Numbered from the stretch's first letter, positions 27,501 through 41,772 are shown. The stretch is 64,000 nt of DNA from Nemopilema nomurai (GCA_003864495.1 ML133433.1:1-64000), one strand, 5' to 3'. Notes: generated from the sequence alone by a model not told the origin. Translations and numbers: made by a program.

Positions 27501-30500
27501 ATGAGCAGTAATGTTGTTGAGGGGAAAGGCTCGTCATATCACCTTGCGAAGGGCAGTCTGTCTACCAAAACGGTGACTTCAAGTGAGGAGGATATTGCTG
27601 TGCAAAATGGCGTACATAAAGTTGAAGGAAGAGAAGACTTTATGGCTGATGATATGGTGGATATCACTGAAGATGACGTCGGTGGGGATGAAGATAGTGA
27701 CACCGATAGTGGATCTTACTGGAGTGCCATCGATGAAGATGAAGAAGACGGCGAGGAACACCCAAGTGCTTCTCAGGAAAGCCTTCCAGCCTTGGAGGCT
27801 GATGATTTCATAGAAAGTGAAATTGTTCACACAGCCATCAAGAAACAATATGGTGGCAGCTTCACTTCAAGGGAAGGAGTGAGAGTAATATTAAAAGAAA
27901 GTGGAAATATCCATATAGATGAAGGGGTAGGGGAGGTGCTTGAATACGAAATAGATGAACCCAAGTTTGCAAGTCTTGAGGAAAATGTAGCATCTTGTCC
28001 TGGAGAAATTGGACCTGCAAGCGTAACTGACCTTAATGATTGTGTGGGTTCTGAAGAAAAGCTCTTGGATGGTTATGTGGATAAGATTATTGCTGATGAA
28101 GCAACAAATTTATGTGAAAACGCACAGAAAAGCAAGGAGATGTCACACCCCAAAACAGAGACACAAAGCTCAAGCTCACAGAACTCTCCATTCTTGTTCC
28201 TTCATAGTGATATAGCAAAGGCTTTGTCCTGCAAAATTGAACTGGCTGAAATAAAGACACTTGTAACACCAGCAGACTCAATTGATTCTGGTGAGAGAAT
28301 TATGAAAACAACAGCACCGGCTTGGAACCTTGAAAAATGTCTTGGTGCCTATGATGTTATTGACCAGTTTGATGTCAAGGTTTCTAAAAGCAATCGAAGC
28401 TGCCTTATTTGAACCAAATCCAGTGATGCAAAGGCTTCACAACTTTGCTGTTGGAATGCGAAGAAATGAGTTTAAGAAGCCAGCAAGAGTGGAAAAGCAT
28501 TTTGCTGCTACCCAGCCAACAAGGCGAACGAAATCAGAGACGCATGTAATTAGAAAGCTGCCGATAGAAGACTTTGTTAATGTGGAGTATTCTACAAGGA
28601 AGGAGGAGAATGGAGAGGTTGTTGAGGTCCTTGTTGTGTCTCCAAGTTTATCAAAGAAAAAAGCTTCACAGCATGCTGCTGATGATGTCAATAAAGGACC
28701 ATCATTTGATGAAGCTGATGGGCCAAAATATAAGCTTAAAGATGTTGATATTGGCAATGCAGATGATCTTGATGGTCAAGTCCAATTAAAAAAGTATTCG
28801 TACTTGCCTGACGATGTTGATATTATATCCCTATCAGGTTTTGATAATGGCCAGTTTACAGACAAAAGGAAGGAAGAAGCAACTGTATCTGATTCAGTTG
28901 ATGATGGTACATTGGAGAAAGAAAACGATGTCTTTGATGAATCAAAACCTTCCAGGCCACCAAGGCTGAAAAAGCTTCAAAAGCAGGGCTCTGATGCTAC
29001 AAGACCATCTCAGATAAAGCGAGGTTCAAGCGAAACAGACATTCGCAGTCGTTCAGAAACCGGTAAGCTTTCTGTTTTCATTTGCTGATTGTGGGATCAA
29101 GCACCTAAGGTTTTCTTTTATTTTAAAGAGAGTCTAACTGGAAAATATTTATTACAGTGCAGAAAGATCTCGTCTTGAATATGGAAGATTGAAAAATTTC
29201 CGAGCATATTATCACTTTATATATGAGTTTACAAGATTTTTTAGGCTGTATATGTTTTTCATTTGAAAAGCTCTTTGGTAGTCATTTATCCAAAATATCA
29301 TTTAAACCTTAAAGTTGCACCTTGGCACTATTCATATACATACTAGATTTCTTTACATATCTATTTCAAGTTTTGCTGTGGTACTTGTCAGGTCTTTTGG
29401 CAGTTGATTAAGAAGAACATAGTTTAAAGTTTTCTTATCAATATGTGTTTGATGTCAAAGAAAAACAGCTTCAATTTTTTTTCTTTCAAGATTTCTCACC
29501 AACTAGCATTAGTAAAAAGTTTGCATCAAGTTTCAACATATCTTCCCTGCACACTCCTGATTCCAAGAAAAGATCTGTGTCAGATGAAAATGTTTTCAAA
29601 GGAATTATTCCATTTTTGGACTTTGACTCAAAGAAGAAGACATTAAGTGGATCAGGAACAAAAACACTTCCAGCGGTAATATTTTCTTAGCTGGCTTTCT
29701 GTTGTTAAGTGAATGGTTTGTTTAGTATACAGATAGTATGCTTATATTTTCATTTCATTGAGAAGTTTTAAAGAAAATGTTCTTTCTGCAGACCAAAAAG
29801 TAATACAACCAAGGATGCTTTGTAATACTTAGCTGGTTGCAAAACGTTTCCATCTTATGATAGTATTCACTACAGAAATGTTTAATTGTTTAACTGCAGA
29901 AATTCTTGTTATTGGCTGTCATCTACCAAATAATGTTTTGCTAATTTTTAGAGTGAGTTCTAATGAATTTGTGTTGCTTGAGCCATAAATGGTGTCTCTT
30001 TGATATTTCAGAATGAGGAAAAGCTCCTGTTATTCACTGATGCCTTTCCAACTATCATCCCAGACTTCCCTCAAGACAAGCGCTCTCTTATTGCAAAAGA
30101 GATCTATACAACAGAGAGGAGTTTTGTTCGAGGACTAGAGCTGCTAGTTAAGGTAAAAAATTATTCAAAATCATTTAAGACTGCTCTTTTTAATTTTCTA
30201 AATATTCTGTACCCTCATTTAACTCATTATTTGCATTTTAGTATTTTAATTTGGTAAAGGGAACTTTTGGTAATAATTTAATCTTTTGTTTTGTGTTAAT
30301 TTTTCAGCTTTTCAAGAGGAAGGCTGTTGATTTTGGTCACTTAGAGAGAGATGAAGTAGATACAGTTTTCTCAAATGCAGAACAGTAAGCCCTTTAATAT
30401 TTCAGTAAGCTCTCTTTTCATCTTTTGTGTCAAGGCAGAGATTAAAACTTGAGCATTGCCATTTTTTATGTAAGCTGTAAATTTTATTCTCTTCTAGAAT

Positions 30501-33500
30501 ATTAGAGTTTAACAAAGGAATATTAGATGATGTTTTCCAGAGAATAAACAATTGGTCAGATGATGCGATGATTGGTGACATATTTGCTCTAAGTGCAAGT
30601 GTATCTTTTTCCATATAACTTCTCTATTTTTGGTCAAGAAGAAATTGTTTTTACTTTCGTAAGAAAATGCAGGTATATACTTCAGCCTCATACAAATTAA
30701 ACTTAAATGCTAGTTATCTTTCAATGTGCCAAACATTTCTTTATAATCTGCTTGGTATTTTGATGTCAAGTGTTAATGCCTTAGATTTTGCATTTGATAT
30801 TGGTATAGGTTTTTTATTTATGAATTGGCATGTGTTATATTTTCAACTCTTATTAATTTGAATTTTTTGACTATTGAATCAATTTTCGCATGGCTTATGC
30901 AAACTTGTTGGGATTGATAGGAAAGATATGCAAGTTTGCAATTAGCTAATAACTCCAGTTATTCTTATGGGTGGCTTGCTTGAAAAGTAAGATTGTCAAT
31001 GAATGCATTTTCGCTTTATGCAGGTCTTTCAAGGCTGCTAGTAAGAACAGCAATTGTTTTTTTGGTTATAGGCAGACAAATTCAAAATTTTTGCAAAGTA
31101 TTGTCAGAACTATGATAGCAGTGAAACATTTGTCAAACAGAAGATGAAGAAGAAGAAGATTTTTGTGGATTTCTACAGGTAGATACATCAAACTGAACTG
31201 CAATTTGCAAATTTTTGTGTATCATTAATGGTTGTCAAAATGTACCCAACATTCTTACTCTTTATGTTTACAAGAACTTAGACAATTAGGCTCCAGTCCA
31301 TGCCCTATTTGAAAAAATTTCCTTTAGTAACAGCAAGAACATTTCTTTTTTAATAGTTTAATGAAGGTCAACTTTTTATACAGTGATTTTGATATTTTAT
31401 TAAGCGTTTGCAGCTATTTTCCTAGCAATACTAATAGATTAACACTTCTATCAAGAAGATCGTTTAACTTTAAAGCCAACCCGCAAGTTGAACGCAGATG
31501 TAATTTGCATTTCATGAGCTGTTGTTGCTAGCCCTATCCATGTATGATAATTCATTGTCCTAACAACAAGAATCGTCGTTCAATATAGTGCAATGATATC
31601 CTTTCTGTTCTCCTTTTAGGCTTGTTACAGCAATCCAGCCTGTCAAATTGGCTTAACACTACCATCATATTTGATAACAGTTGTGCAACGAATTCCACGA
31701 TATGTTCTTTTGCTAAAAGTGAGAAAATTATTTTCAGCTTTATGGCTACAATTAATTGTTCATTTTCTACGCTCTTGGGATGAGATACGTCTAGCTTCGT
31801 TGCATTTACATTAGATATATCCAATTTCTTTAAGTATGTAAATGATCAAAAACGATCTTGTATCATCTATTACACATTGTCTCTCCTCCAGGATCTTTTA
31901 CGCAAGACTCCACCCTCGCATCCAGACTATCATAACCTGGCAACAGGGCTTAAGAAAATGGTGTGTGTTTAGTTAACTATGAATCGATATTTGCCTTCTG
32001 TTATTCTTGCATAACGTGCTTCGAAAGTATCAATGCAAATATGCCCAGATCTTTAGATACCTGATCTCATACTTTAATTATTTTGTTCCTGTGGATATTT
32101 GGATATCCTGTATTATTTATGAATATATTCTGTCGTATTTACTACTTATTATGTATAAATCGTCTTGATGCAATGAAACATCTTGCGTAAATACCCGAGG
32201 TTATGAATACATGGTAGAAAATTTTGTTTTTATTATGATAGGAAATGTCAAAGCATTTTTGGAAATAGCTGCTTTCTCTTCCCTTTCAACCTGGCGTCAG
32301 TATTAATTTTATCATTTTTATTGATAACGAAATCTTGTTCAGGTCATTTATTGATGTTAACTGCTTACTTTATAGGAGGACATTGCTTCGTACATTAATA
32401 ATCAGCTGAGGTTGTCTCAAAGCGAGAAAGCTTTGGCTGCACTGGAACACCAGATTGTTGGCCTGAAGGTTTGTTGAATTTCATCTAGCGTTTAAACATG
32501 AAGCTCCAAACTTTTTTTATTTAGTTGTTTCAAATCATCAGCCATTATGAAAAGCCCACGGATTCTTGCTACTTTTACGTCAGCATTTATCCGTCTTGTG
32601 ACTTTTGACGTGTGACTTGTGACCTTTGACAGTACTCTTGAGTTTTATTTTGCTTTCTTTTCCAGGCATACTACTTTTCCGGGAGAACGCTGGTCCACGA
32701 GGGCCCGGTTTGCTTGATGAACATCAAACGCACCTACCAGGTACTGCGTTCATTTTTGGAACCACAGGGATACAACCAGATGCCGTCCCTTGAAATTTGC
32801 TAATATCAAGGCCGGCTAATAGCAAAACTGTCTTTTCATTGCTTTTACAACAAGGGAACTTCGAATTGTTAGTGACGTATTTGCCCTCCTGCACCACGGC
32901 ATCCTTGAAATCTAATGTCAGCCTTTGTGCGTCATACACCAATGGTCCAAGATTATGGCATAAAAGATATTTGCACCCCCCGTCACCTTCTTTGTTAGTG
33001 CGTCGTTATCTTCTTGTCTCGTTGATAGTCGCTAATAATTAGAGATGAGTTTCAGGAATAATTTTTTTGACAACGCAAACAATATACCTTTAAACTTTAA
33101 ACTTACATAAAAAATAAATTGATTCGTGGAATATGAAGCAGGAAAACATAAAAACATATGCCGTTTGGTGTAAATAGGCTCTTTTACAATTACATGACCT
33201 GTGTTACAATTATCTATACCCCCGTCTTTACTGATCATGGCGTTTCGATTTTCAGTGTGTGCTATTCAACGACCTCATGGTCTTTGCCAGTAAAGGAGAC
33301 AGCAAGCAGAGTGTAGTTGACCTCGTATTAGACCTTAGCCTCGTTTGGTTCCAGGATTTGGAGCAACTGGATCCTCAAACAAGTAAACAAAATTACCTTC
33401 GTATTCTTACCACTGCTTACTTTTGATTTTATCAACTAGGGTGGCGCCTGGCTCCAGAAACAAGTATAAAACATTTCTCTTATCATAGCTTACTTTTCAT

Positions 33501-36500
33501 TTCATGAGCTTGGGCTTGCCAGTCATCCAGTTATTGAATCGATATGAAATTCACCATTAAGCTATCCAACCAAGGCGTTATTTTCATTCTATTCTGCTGA
33601 GCTTTGATTGTGACGCCAGCTTCTTTAGTCCTTCCCTTCCGTGGTGGCTTTAATACCAATGTGAAGTAAATGGTGTTTTTAGATAAAATTTGGTTTATGC
33701 TTTGGTGTTACGTATTCATGTGTATTTTTCGTATGATTGTCTCTAGCCAAGGAGGACGCAATTGGATTGTACACGCCTGACAGACCATATACAATATACG
33801 TTGGAACCAGGTCGGCCAAAAGGTTGTGGCTGCAGCACATCAAAAATGCGATCGTTGCTCATATTTCCGAGGAAGACCCACAAGAGGGCGTTGATCTATG
33901 TTAGTTTCCGTATAAATATATGCTTTCTGTTTTGAAAAATTTCTGATTAATTCAGCCGTCTTCAGCTGAGATAACTGTGATACATTTACTCTTTGAAAAG
34001 AGCGGCACGTTCAACACATTGGAACCTACCGTTTCCGGTGGTGAATGATAATACTGCATTGGGCCGTTGGCAATTTTGGTTAACTTTTTCACACTCATTT
34101 TTGTTACAAATACGATAATCTTATGACCAAACTCACAGTCAGGTCTTTGAAAACCTTGGTTTCTCTGCCTCATGCAATTTGATTCATTATAGAATCCAAT
34201 GATATGATAATTTATGAAGCAGTTTTCAATTTTGAAATTTTCAATCGCCTATGCAATTGAGCGGTGGAATACATGACTACATTGACTACATGCAACTGTC
34301 TCGTCTCATCTCCAGTTCAGAACATGTGTATTATTTACTAACGTGTCCTTTTCCCTTTAGCTCGAAGGAAAGCCACACACACCTACAAAAGTGGATGCGT
34401 TTACAGCGGAGAATTTCATGAATCAAAGGTATCTCTTGGCATATTGCAGCATGTTTAACTCTGCATTCGCAAAAGTTTTGTCTTATCTTTTCTTTCTTCA
34501 TTCAATATTGGTGCGATTAAACAAAAGATTGAAAAAGCAACTATATTGCAGTACCACTTCATTTATCAATTGCTTTATCTAACGTTTTATTTGGTTTGCC
34601 AAAAGAGCATATCACGTGTAGCTGGAAGCGTTTTAGTTTAATTGGGGAGAGGATTTTGCAAATAATTTTTTTAATTTTTTCAAATTGATTTGGCTTTTTT
34701 CCAACAATTCAAATAAATCATTAATTATTCAGTTGACTGAGTTTAATCCTCTTTGACTTTGATTTTTCCCTTGATGTCTGTATTGTTTATTACATTTTTA
34801 TTCTCGTTTTCGTGTTAGCTCTTTTTCAGCCACTTGTGCTGCGTGGTTCTAATTTCGTAATTTCCGTTTAATTTGTCAGCGGGAAGGTGAAGGAATGATG
34901 ATGTGGCCTAATCAGATGACATACCGGGTTCGTAGTGTTCAATCGTACTTGGAAACAACTGTCAAATGACACAAATCCATTGTAAAATATTTATATGATG
35001 TCAGGTGTTTTATTCATTTGGAATATGAGCCACAGAGACTTATTTATCCATCTACATTAATATATTTAAGGGGTTTAAATTAAGTTCAACCTTTAATTAA
35101 AGCTTTTAAGGGACTTGAAAACAGGATGAATGTTGACCTGGCGTTCTATCTTCTGCTCACACAAATGGATCAAAATATCGCGCGATTTTGGAATGATCGC
35201 GCTCTTTTTGACTTTTCGACGTCGACTCTCGGACAGTGTATCACCATGGTTGCCCCCTTTCCCCTCGTCCCACAACCTACTTTCCCTTAATGTCATAAAA
35301 TTCCTCAAACTTTTATGCTGATACATTTAAGTTTTCATTTTAACGGGAAATTGTTCCAAGAGCTTTCACAAAGCTGGATCTAATTTTCTTGGACACGTCG
35401 AAGAATTTTGCTATGGTTTTCGTTTCAGAAGCCGGGGGTGCGAGGTTTCTTGTTTCCAGCAGTAGATATGAAACCGGTGCTATGCCTCACAGGCCTAAAT
35501 TGTCGCGATTTGTTCTTCTATTTGAATTTGTTATTAACTCTTTCTTTCTCCTTGTCAGGGTTCGTGGATGGACGATGAAAGAAACGGGTATGGGGTATTA
35601 GAATATGGGTCAGGAGAAGTTTACAAGGGACAGTGGAGAAACGATAAACTCCGTAAGTATTTCCAAATGAAAATTCTTCATCTTTTGTTCTTGATGCTGC
35701 TGAGAAGTGTGGTTGTAGATTGTTTTGCCCGGTCAAAAGGAGGCTAAGCAAGTCAAAGGTAGCAGATGCTTTGCCCGGTCAAAGGGAGGCTAAGCAAGTC
35801 AAAGTTGCAGATGCTTTGCCCGTTTGCCAGTCTCAATGTAACGTGAGCTTAACCTGCTTCAAAACTAGCCTCTTAAGGTTTATTAAGGTGATCATACTTT
35901 TAGCATCAATTCTTGGGAAGTCTTGTTCGAAGATCAGATTATTTTGATAGATGCTATATCAAGCAGTCTCTCGCACTGTTATTGGAAAGTAAACTTTATA
36001 CAGCTGGGACACAGGAACTGCTAGGCCTTTCTTTGTTTTTATATTTGAGCTTTGAAAGATATAGGCTTTAAGACGTCATTAAATGAACAACTAGCCTTTG
36101 ATTATCAACTGAACTTGGATCCAGCTTGTTAGGTCCATCTTGCGTCACAATTTATTTTCATTGTGTAGATGGCCCCGGAACATGCACGTACAGAAATGGA
36201 GATGAGGTAGAGAGCGAATGGAAGATTGGGATTCGACATGGTCAGGTAAGAAGTATTTCACTCTTATACATTCTGACTGATTCTGTTTCTTTTTGTTCTG
36301 TGTTCCCATAAGCATGCTGCAACTGCAAAGAATGTATTTCAAATATTAAGCATCTTATGTTAAACATAAAGAAATATAAGCGTCTTGAGCTGACCTAAAC
36401 CTTTAGAGCTCACCATCTCAAAGATGCCTATCTCCCTGATTCTCACCAACTGGTATCTACCGCCAGAGATGGCCGACTATTTATTTTATACAAAAATTAA

Positions 36501-39500
36501 CATTTTTATATGGTTGCATTTTCCGTATGCGCAGTGTCTAAGAAATATACCAGCAACTAGAGATATGCATAAAAAGCCCTAAATTGGCTTGTGTCTCAAA
36601 GATTGGCTTCCGCTATTCTCAAAGCTAATTTTTCTCTATTATGCACTTTACACGGACCATCAAATGATCAGTTCTATTGTTAGTGTTTTGTGTTACATAA
36701 TTTTGTGCGATTTGCAGACGAAAATCACATACAGCAATGGGGACACTTTCGAAGGCTCTTTTAAGAGCGACCGCATTGAAGGAGAGGGAACCTTGATCTG
36801 CAAAAACAGATTTCAGTATAGTGGAGCGTGGAGGCGAAACATGGTATTTGATCTTCATATTACTCGCAAGTTTAAAATGTGGTCAGACATGAAGTGGCAG
36901 CTTTATTTCAAGAGGATATATTTTGCTTTGCAACATTTGAGTAGCCCAAGTATCCCCACGAAATTGGATGGAACCCAGCTGCTGCTAGGGTTAACCTCCT
37001 ATAGTCTCATCTCATCAGTTTGTGCGGTTAAATTATGCCTAGAATTATTTTTCAATTCCGCTCTCAATTTCTAACTGATTTCCAGATCAGAAACTTTTGT
37101 TATTTCCTAGAAATATGGTGTTGGCAAACTAAAAATGGTGGATGGAAGCGAATACGAGTATGTATAATCTACCGGTGTCTGATTTCATGTAAATACAAAA
37201 GAGATTAGTATTTAATGCTTATTCCCTGTTCCTGCCCTCTTCCCCTTTTCCTAATAGATTTTTCCTTTCTAGCTGTTTTTCTGCATTTGGAGCTGTGTTT
37301 ATTTTTTCATCCAAGCATATTTGCTTTTGAAATGATAACTATTCATTTGCCCCTGGTCTTACCAAACCTTTCAGATTTATTCAAGATATTTGCAAATCCA
37401 GATCGTTTCGCTGAAGGTCTGTCTCAATTCCGTCTCAGGGGTTCGTTCAAAAATGACGCATTTGACGGCGATGGCGTGCTTACGTATGCTGACGGTGCAG
37501 TTTACAGGGGCGAATTCAAAGACGGGCAGGTAAGTTACAAAAGTAAGGTGAATTTAAAAGTTAATTAGTCACTTTAATCTTTTCATCGAATCAAATCGGA
37601 AAGAGTTTGTATTTTTATGGTTGTCTGTCTTATCAGCAAAAGAGTAACATTATGGGTACCTGCCTTCATTTGCTTTTGGTTTTATTAAAGCGAGATGGTT
37701 GTGGAACATACACGGTTAAATATGGAGCATGCTATGAGGGTCACTGGTTGTATGACCTAAAAGATGGCACAGGGATCTTAAAATTTCCTAACGGAGACAA
37801 ATTTGAAGGGTCCTTCATCGAAGACAAGGTATATTTACTTTAATGTAATTTAATCTATAGATGGCTTCGTTAATGTATATGAGATAGTGGAAGGTGATTC
37901 TTGTGTGGGGCCTAGCGAAGTAAAGAAGTCATTTGTTTTGGCCGAGAAGAGGAGTGGAACGAGGAAGAGAGAAGTGAAGGAGAGAGAGAAAGGAAAGGGA
38001 GGATAGGAAAGGGTAGGAGGGGCGAGGTGTCTTCTTCCACTATTGAATGATAGATGTTCTATTTTAAAGTATTGAATAGCAGCTGTTCATTACTTTTACA
38101 TTGCTTTGTCGCCTGTTATAAAAGATGCACCCACTAGAATAGAACGCTTTTCAAAAGTACTTCATCTCGACCTCCTTCATAGAGATGCGGCGAAGGGGTT
38201 ATGAACTACAGCAACGGTGGCTGCTACTCGGGTCGGTGGGAGAATGACGAGAGACATGGGCACGGTGTCATGGAGTTCAAGGATGGATCCAAATATGACG
38301 GGAGTTGGAGTTCCGGGCAGGTAGGGAAATACTTTGGTGCCCTGTGTGCTGTTTGACTTCTTGGTGCGCGTTCAGTGAGCTATTTCTGCTTTCAAAAAGC
38401 ATCTACAGAGTCAGTGCGACGGCTTATCGACCATCATGGGCTTATTGAGTATAAGATGGCCTGGTCTGTTTACTACTAAAACTTTTGTAAATTGAATAAT
38501 CTAACATGTACAAACATTATCATGTATTGATCGATGAAGTGAGAGCTGAAATCGTTGAGTATGAAAGTGCAAATCCAGGTTAAGGCCTAATGTCGTGTAG
38601 GCCAATGCCTGTTATTTTCATCTATCCATGACTAAAGTAAAAGTTATGAAATTTGCTAAGTATACACTTGGTTGAAGTTCTCTTGCTCCTCTACCTGGAT
38701 TAGTAGCATTTAATCTTTAAGGTTCTTAGTATTGGTGCTTAGAATTTCTTCCATTCTTAGCACATCCATTGCAATTGTCTTTTTGACCCCCAGAGATCAG
38801 GACAAGGCAGCCAGACGTTCCAGGATGGATCTGTCTACAATGGTGAGACGATTCCTTCTTCCTTTAATGAGTTTCGAAGGTTTCTACCCATGTGTCTGCT
38901 GAAACTTGTTCGAAAGCCAATTAGATAGGCTTCAGAAAGGCGATTTTTTAAAGCATACATGATGTGTGGGTCAGACAAATCTTAAATGATTAAACCACAA
39001 AATGAAGATTTTAATGCATTCGTAAGAGCTGTCTTACTCTGCCCATGCTGAATTTCTTCCAAATCAAGCCAAATGACATCAATATTTAATAACATTACGG
39101 TTAAATTTCTAATTGTAACACTTATTGGGAGCCATCTGTTTCCACTGCAGGCTAAACGGTTGTCAAAGACATTCTAAGAGAATTTGCCGTATGCTTTAGC
39201 TCTGTTCCAAAAATAAACGATCATTTCATGTGCTTGGTACACTACACTTAGATTTAAGCGGGCAGCAGCTATCGTAGCTCCTGCAAAAAATCATTCCTTC
39301 AAGAAAATTTAAAGGCCCTTTCTACTAAATAGTTTTATAAGAATGATTTCCTTAGTGCATTCAGGCCTGTTATGGTTAATGCCCAAAAGAGGCTACTGCT
39401 AGAATAGGTTAGGGTAGTTTTGGTTAGCTTCGTGATCGGATGATTGTCAAATAAGAAGGTTTGTTATTGAAGGCCCTTGTTTATTGACTGCACTTGATTA

Positions 39501-41772
39501 AACATTGATGATTTACATCGTAGGGGAATGGCATTGTGACATGTTTGATGGGACAGGGACCCTCGAAAAACCAAATGGCTGGAAATATAATGGCAAGTGG
39601 AAACACGGAAAGGTATTGCAATAGTGCTCTCATGTGATGATGTTATAAAAATCTGTTTTAGGAATTTTTAATTTGGGTCCAATAACCTGGAAGAGCAGGT
39701 GATCTTTTATGATTAAAATTTTAAAAATAGGCTTTTGGTGACGTCACACTATGAAACTCTATAAACTTAGGGCTAGGGAAGATTACGTTAGCTACATCTG
39801 ATTTTGATGATCCCCAATAAGTCCATGTTAAAGAAAGCATATGTAATCAAGTTTTAACCGAAGCATACTGCACAGCCCAGTCTTGATTCGTTTCTTAATG
39901 AACTTTCAGTAATTTCTGTGATTTCAGTAAACGATTGTTCTTCTCGGGAAATGGAAGGGCTTGTTTTCCCTGGTAATGATTCAGGAAATAAAATCTGCTT
40001 GATGACGTCATTGTATCTCTTTTGCAGCAACATGGCACTGGAATCTTGACAGATCCAGCAAATAACTATAAATTTCAAGGTATAGCCAAATCGAATCTAT
40101 ATTTCTTTTGCTATGTTGATTTTTTCTTGTTTTCATGTGCTGCATATTTCTGCACTGGTTTGTCCCTCGTTGTGTTCCAGACAAGAAATGGACTGAGCTG
40201 AGCTGCCTTTTACAAATGTCAAGCTAGTTTTAATTCCAAATTTAGTCGAAGCTCTGTCTTCAATTACGTGATCCTGATGTGTGTTAAGGATGCATCAGAG
40301 TTGTCGCTGCTTGACTAACCTGATAATGCAAGTCCTATGCCTGTTTTCCCCACTGGATATTTTGATTCATTTGCACTACTTTGAGCTGTAGTCCAGCGCC
40401 CTTTAGATTCAATAAGGAGTAAAAGACTTCAGTATGATTATGAATTTAAATACAGCTAAGCTACTGGCAATTTTACCCCTGGGTGAATCACGGGGTGGAG
40501 CTTTTGGGGGTGAGACACAATAACAATCAACAAGCTCGCGTTGAGAAAGATTTTCTTTGTTGTGCCACTATAGTGAACAACCCCATCCCCAAATATCACT
40601 CCCCAAATATTCCGCTGGATATACTTGTTTTTCACTTACATTATTTATTGTCCCTCAAATTGATTGGGTTTCTTTTCTACTGTAAGCTTTTTTTTATTTC
40701 GTGTGTCAGTACGTTTGCGATCTATTTCTGGACCCTAATAGCGGCTCCTTGTTTCATTTCGTAAACAGGGGATTGGGAGAACGACAAGAAACACGGCAAA
40801 GGAATCGAAATGGTTCATGGCATTCTTTATGACGGAGACTTCAAGAACAACAGGGTACCTTGAACTCTCAGTTGATATGCTCCCCATCTTAATAACAAAT
40901 TGTATATATTATCTTTCAAGATTTACCTTTAAATGCACTTGTTGCCTTAGAGGTTTTTCAAAGTTTCCAGGTAGTAGAAATGTTGCAGATCCATGCAGAG
41001 AAATGCCAGCTTTCATTTTATCCTCCCCCGTTCTCTCGGAGACTCAATGCCTGCTTTTATCACTACAGCGAGATGGGCGTGGAGTTGAGACAATGCAGGA
41101 TAAGACAACGTACGAAGGCAATTGGAGACTGGGGCAGAAACACGGAAAGGGCGCGAAAAAATTGCTTAATGGAATGGCGCAGCCCCAGGTCAGAGACTTG
41201 TGTTTCTTTTGCTGCTGTGATTGTGCCAGTGTCGTCTTTTGATGTCCAGCCTAGATCGTTTTTCTGCAAAACTCATGTTTAGATGGGTTTATTTAAAGAA
41301 TTTTTTGGCTTGGAAGCCCCAAATGCTCTTATCGATTATAGTGTTTTTGAAAATTATGAATAGTTGTAGAATCGAAAAGATCACTTATTTAAAATCTATT
41401 CCAAGCTAAGGGTGATCATAACGCAGAAGATTGGCTGCAAGGCTAGTCTGAAAAAGATTGGCTGGTGGATATTGAATGTACATTTGATTCCGTCTTACTC
41501 CAATGCATCTTATTTATCTGATGTAGAACCTTTTTCGCCTCAAAACTGTTCCGCCTTTTATGTTATAAAAGCTTTTAGTCATAGTAAACATAACCTTAGC
41601 ATCAGTGAGTGCTGTATGACCATTTTCGGCTGGTAGTAATGTCTGATCATGTTTTGATTTGAATAGATGGTTAATTTGTCCGCTTACTTCTTCTCAGGTT
41701 TGGCACATGGGCTGCTTGATGGACTGTCCTGTTTTGGTTTCGCGAGAAATTCCACCTCTTCTTAGATCCTGA
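27501..41772 (+). CDS. Rho guanine nucleotide exchange factor (DH-PH) with about 16 C-terminal MORN repeats
   Basis: A predicted activator of Rho-family GTPases. Exons: 27501-28290, 28391-29062, 29491-29675, 30012-30152, 30308-30384, 30498-30598, 31076-31178, 31631-31718, 31892-31960, 32376-32468, 32666-32740, 33256-33382, 33747-33899, 34361-34428, 35559-35652, 36169-36245, 36718-36843, 37111-37157, 37439-37529, 37691-37828, 38183-38320, 38794-38842, 39524-39612, 40028-40079, 40769-40854, 41069-41188, 41698-41772. Phases agree at every junction, giving about 1307 aa. Residues 1-549 are acidic, Ser-rich and disordered (DEDEEDGEEH). The DH domain is about 570-770: AKEIYTTERSFVRGLELLVK (CR1) and LPSYLITVVQRIPRYVLLLK (CR3). 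The PH domain is about 774-890, ending RLWLQHIKNAI. MORN repeats run from about 895 to 1285 with the pattern NGDxYEGxWxxxxxHGxG; clear examples are SGEVYKGQWRND, DGAVYRGEFKDG and NGWKYNGKWKHG. It resembles the DH-PH-MORN middle of ALS2/ALS2CL, but has no RCC1 repeats and no VPS9 domain before the stop. MORN repeats usually act in membrane or lipid association and dimerisation. Confidence 0.9.
35723..35830. repeat. Intronic 46-bp minisatellite, about 2.3 copies
   Basis: The sequence TTGCCCGGTCAAA(A/G)GGAGGC, followed by TAAGCAAGTCAAAG and AGATGC, is repeated with a spacing of 46 then 45 bases (GCCCGGTC begins at 35727 and 35773, and a partial third unit starts near 35818). It lies in an intron of the Rho-GEF gene, just downstream of the 35559-35652 exon. 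Confidence 0.85.
37940..38030 (+). repeat. Polypurine (GA-rich) tract in an intron
   Basis: About 90 bases on the plus strand are almost entirely A and G (GAAGAGGAGTGGAACGAGG, GAGAGAGAAAGGAAAGGGAG and so on). The tract lies in the intron between the exons ending at 37828 and starting at 38183. Such tracts can form triplex DNA or be simple low-complexity sequence. Confidence 0.8.

Noticed and set aside
28330..28412. Apparent frameshift in the Rho-GEF gene
   Set aside because: A GT-AG intron at 28291-28390 joins the two frames in correct phase, so a broken gene need not be assumed.
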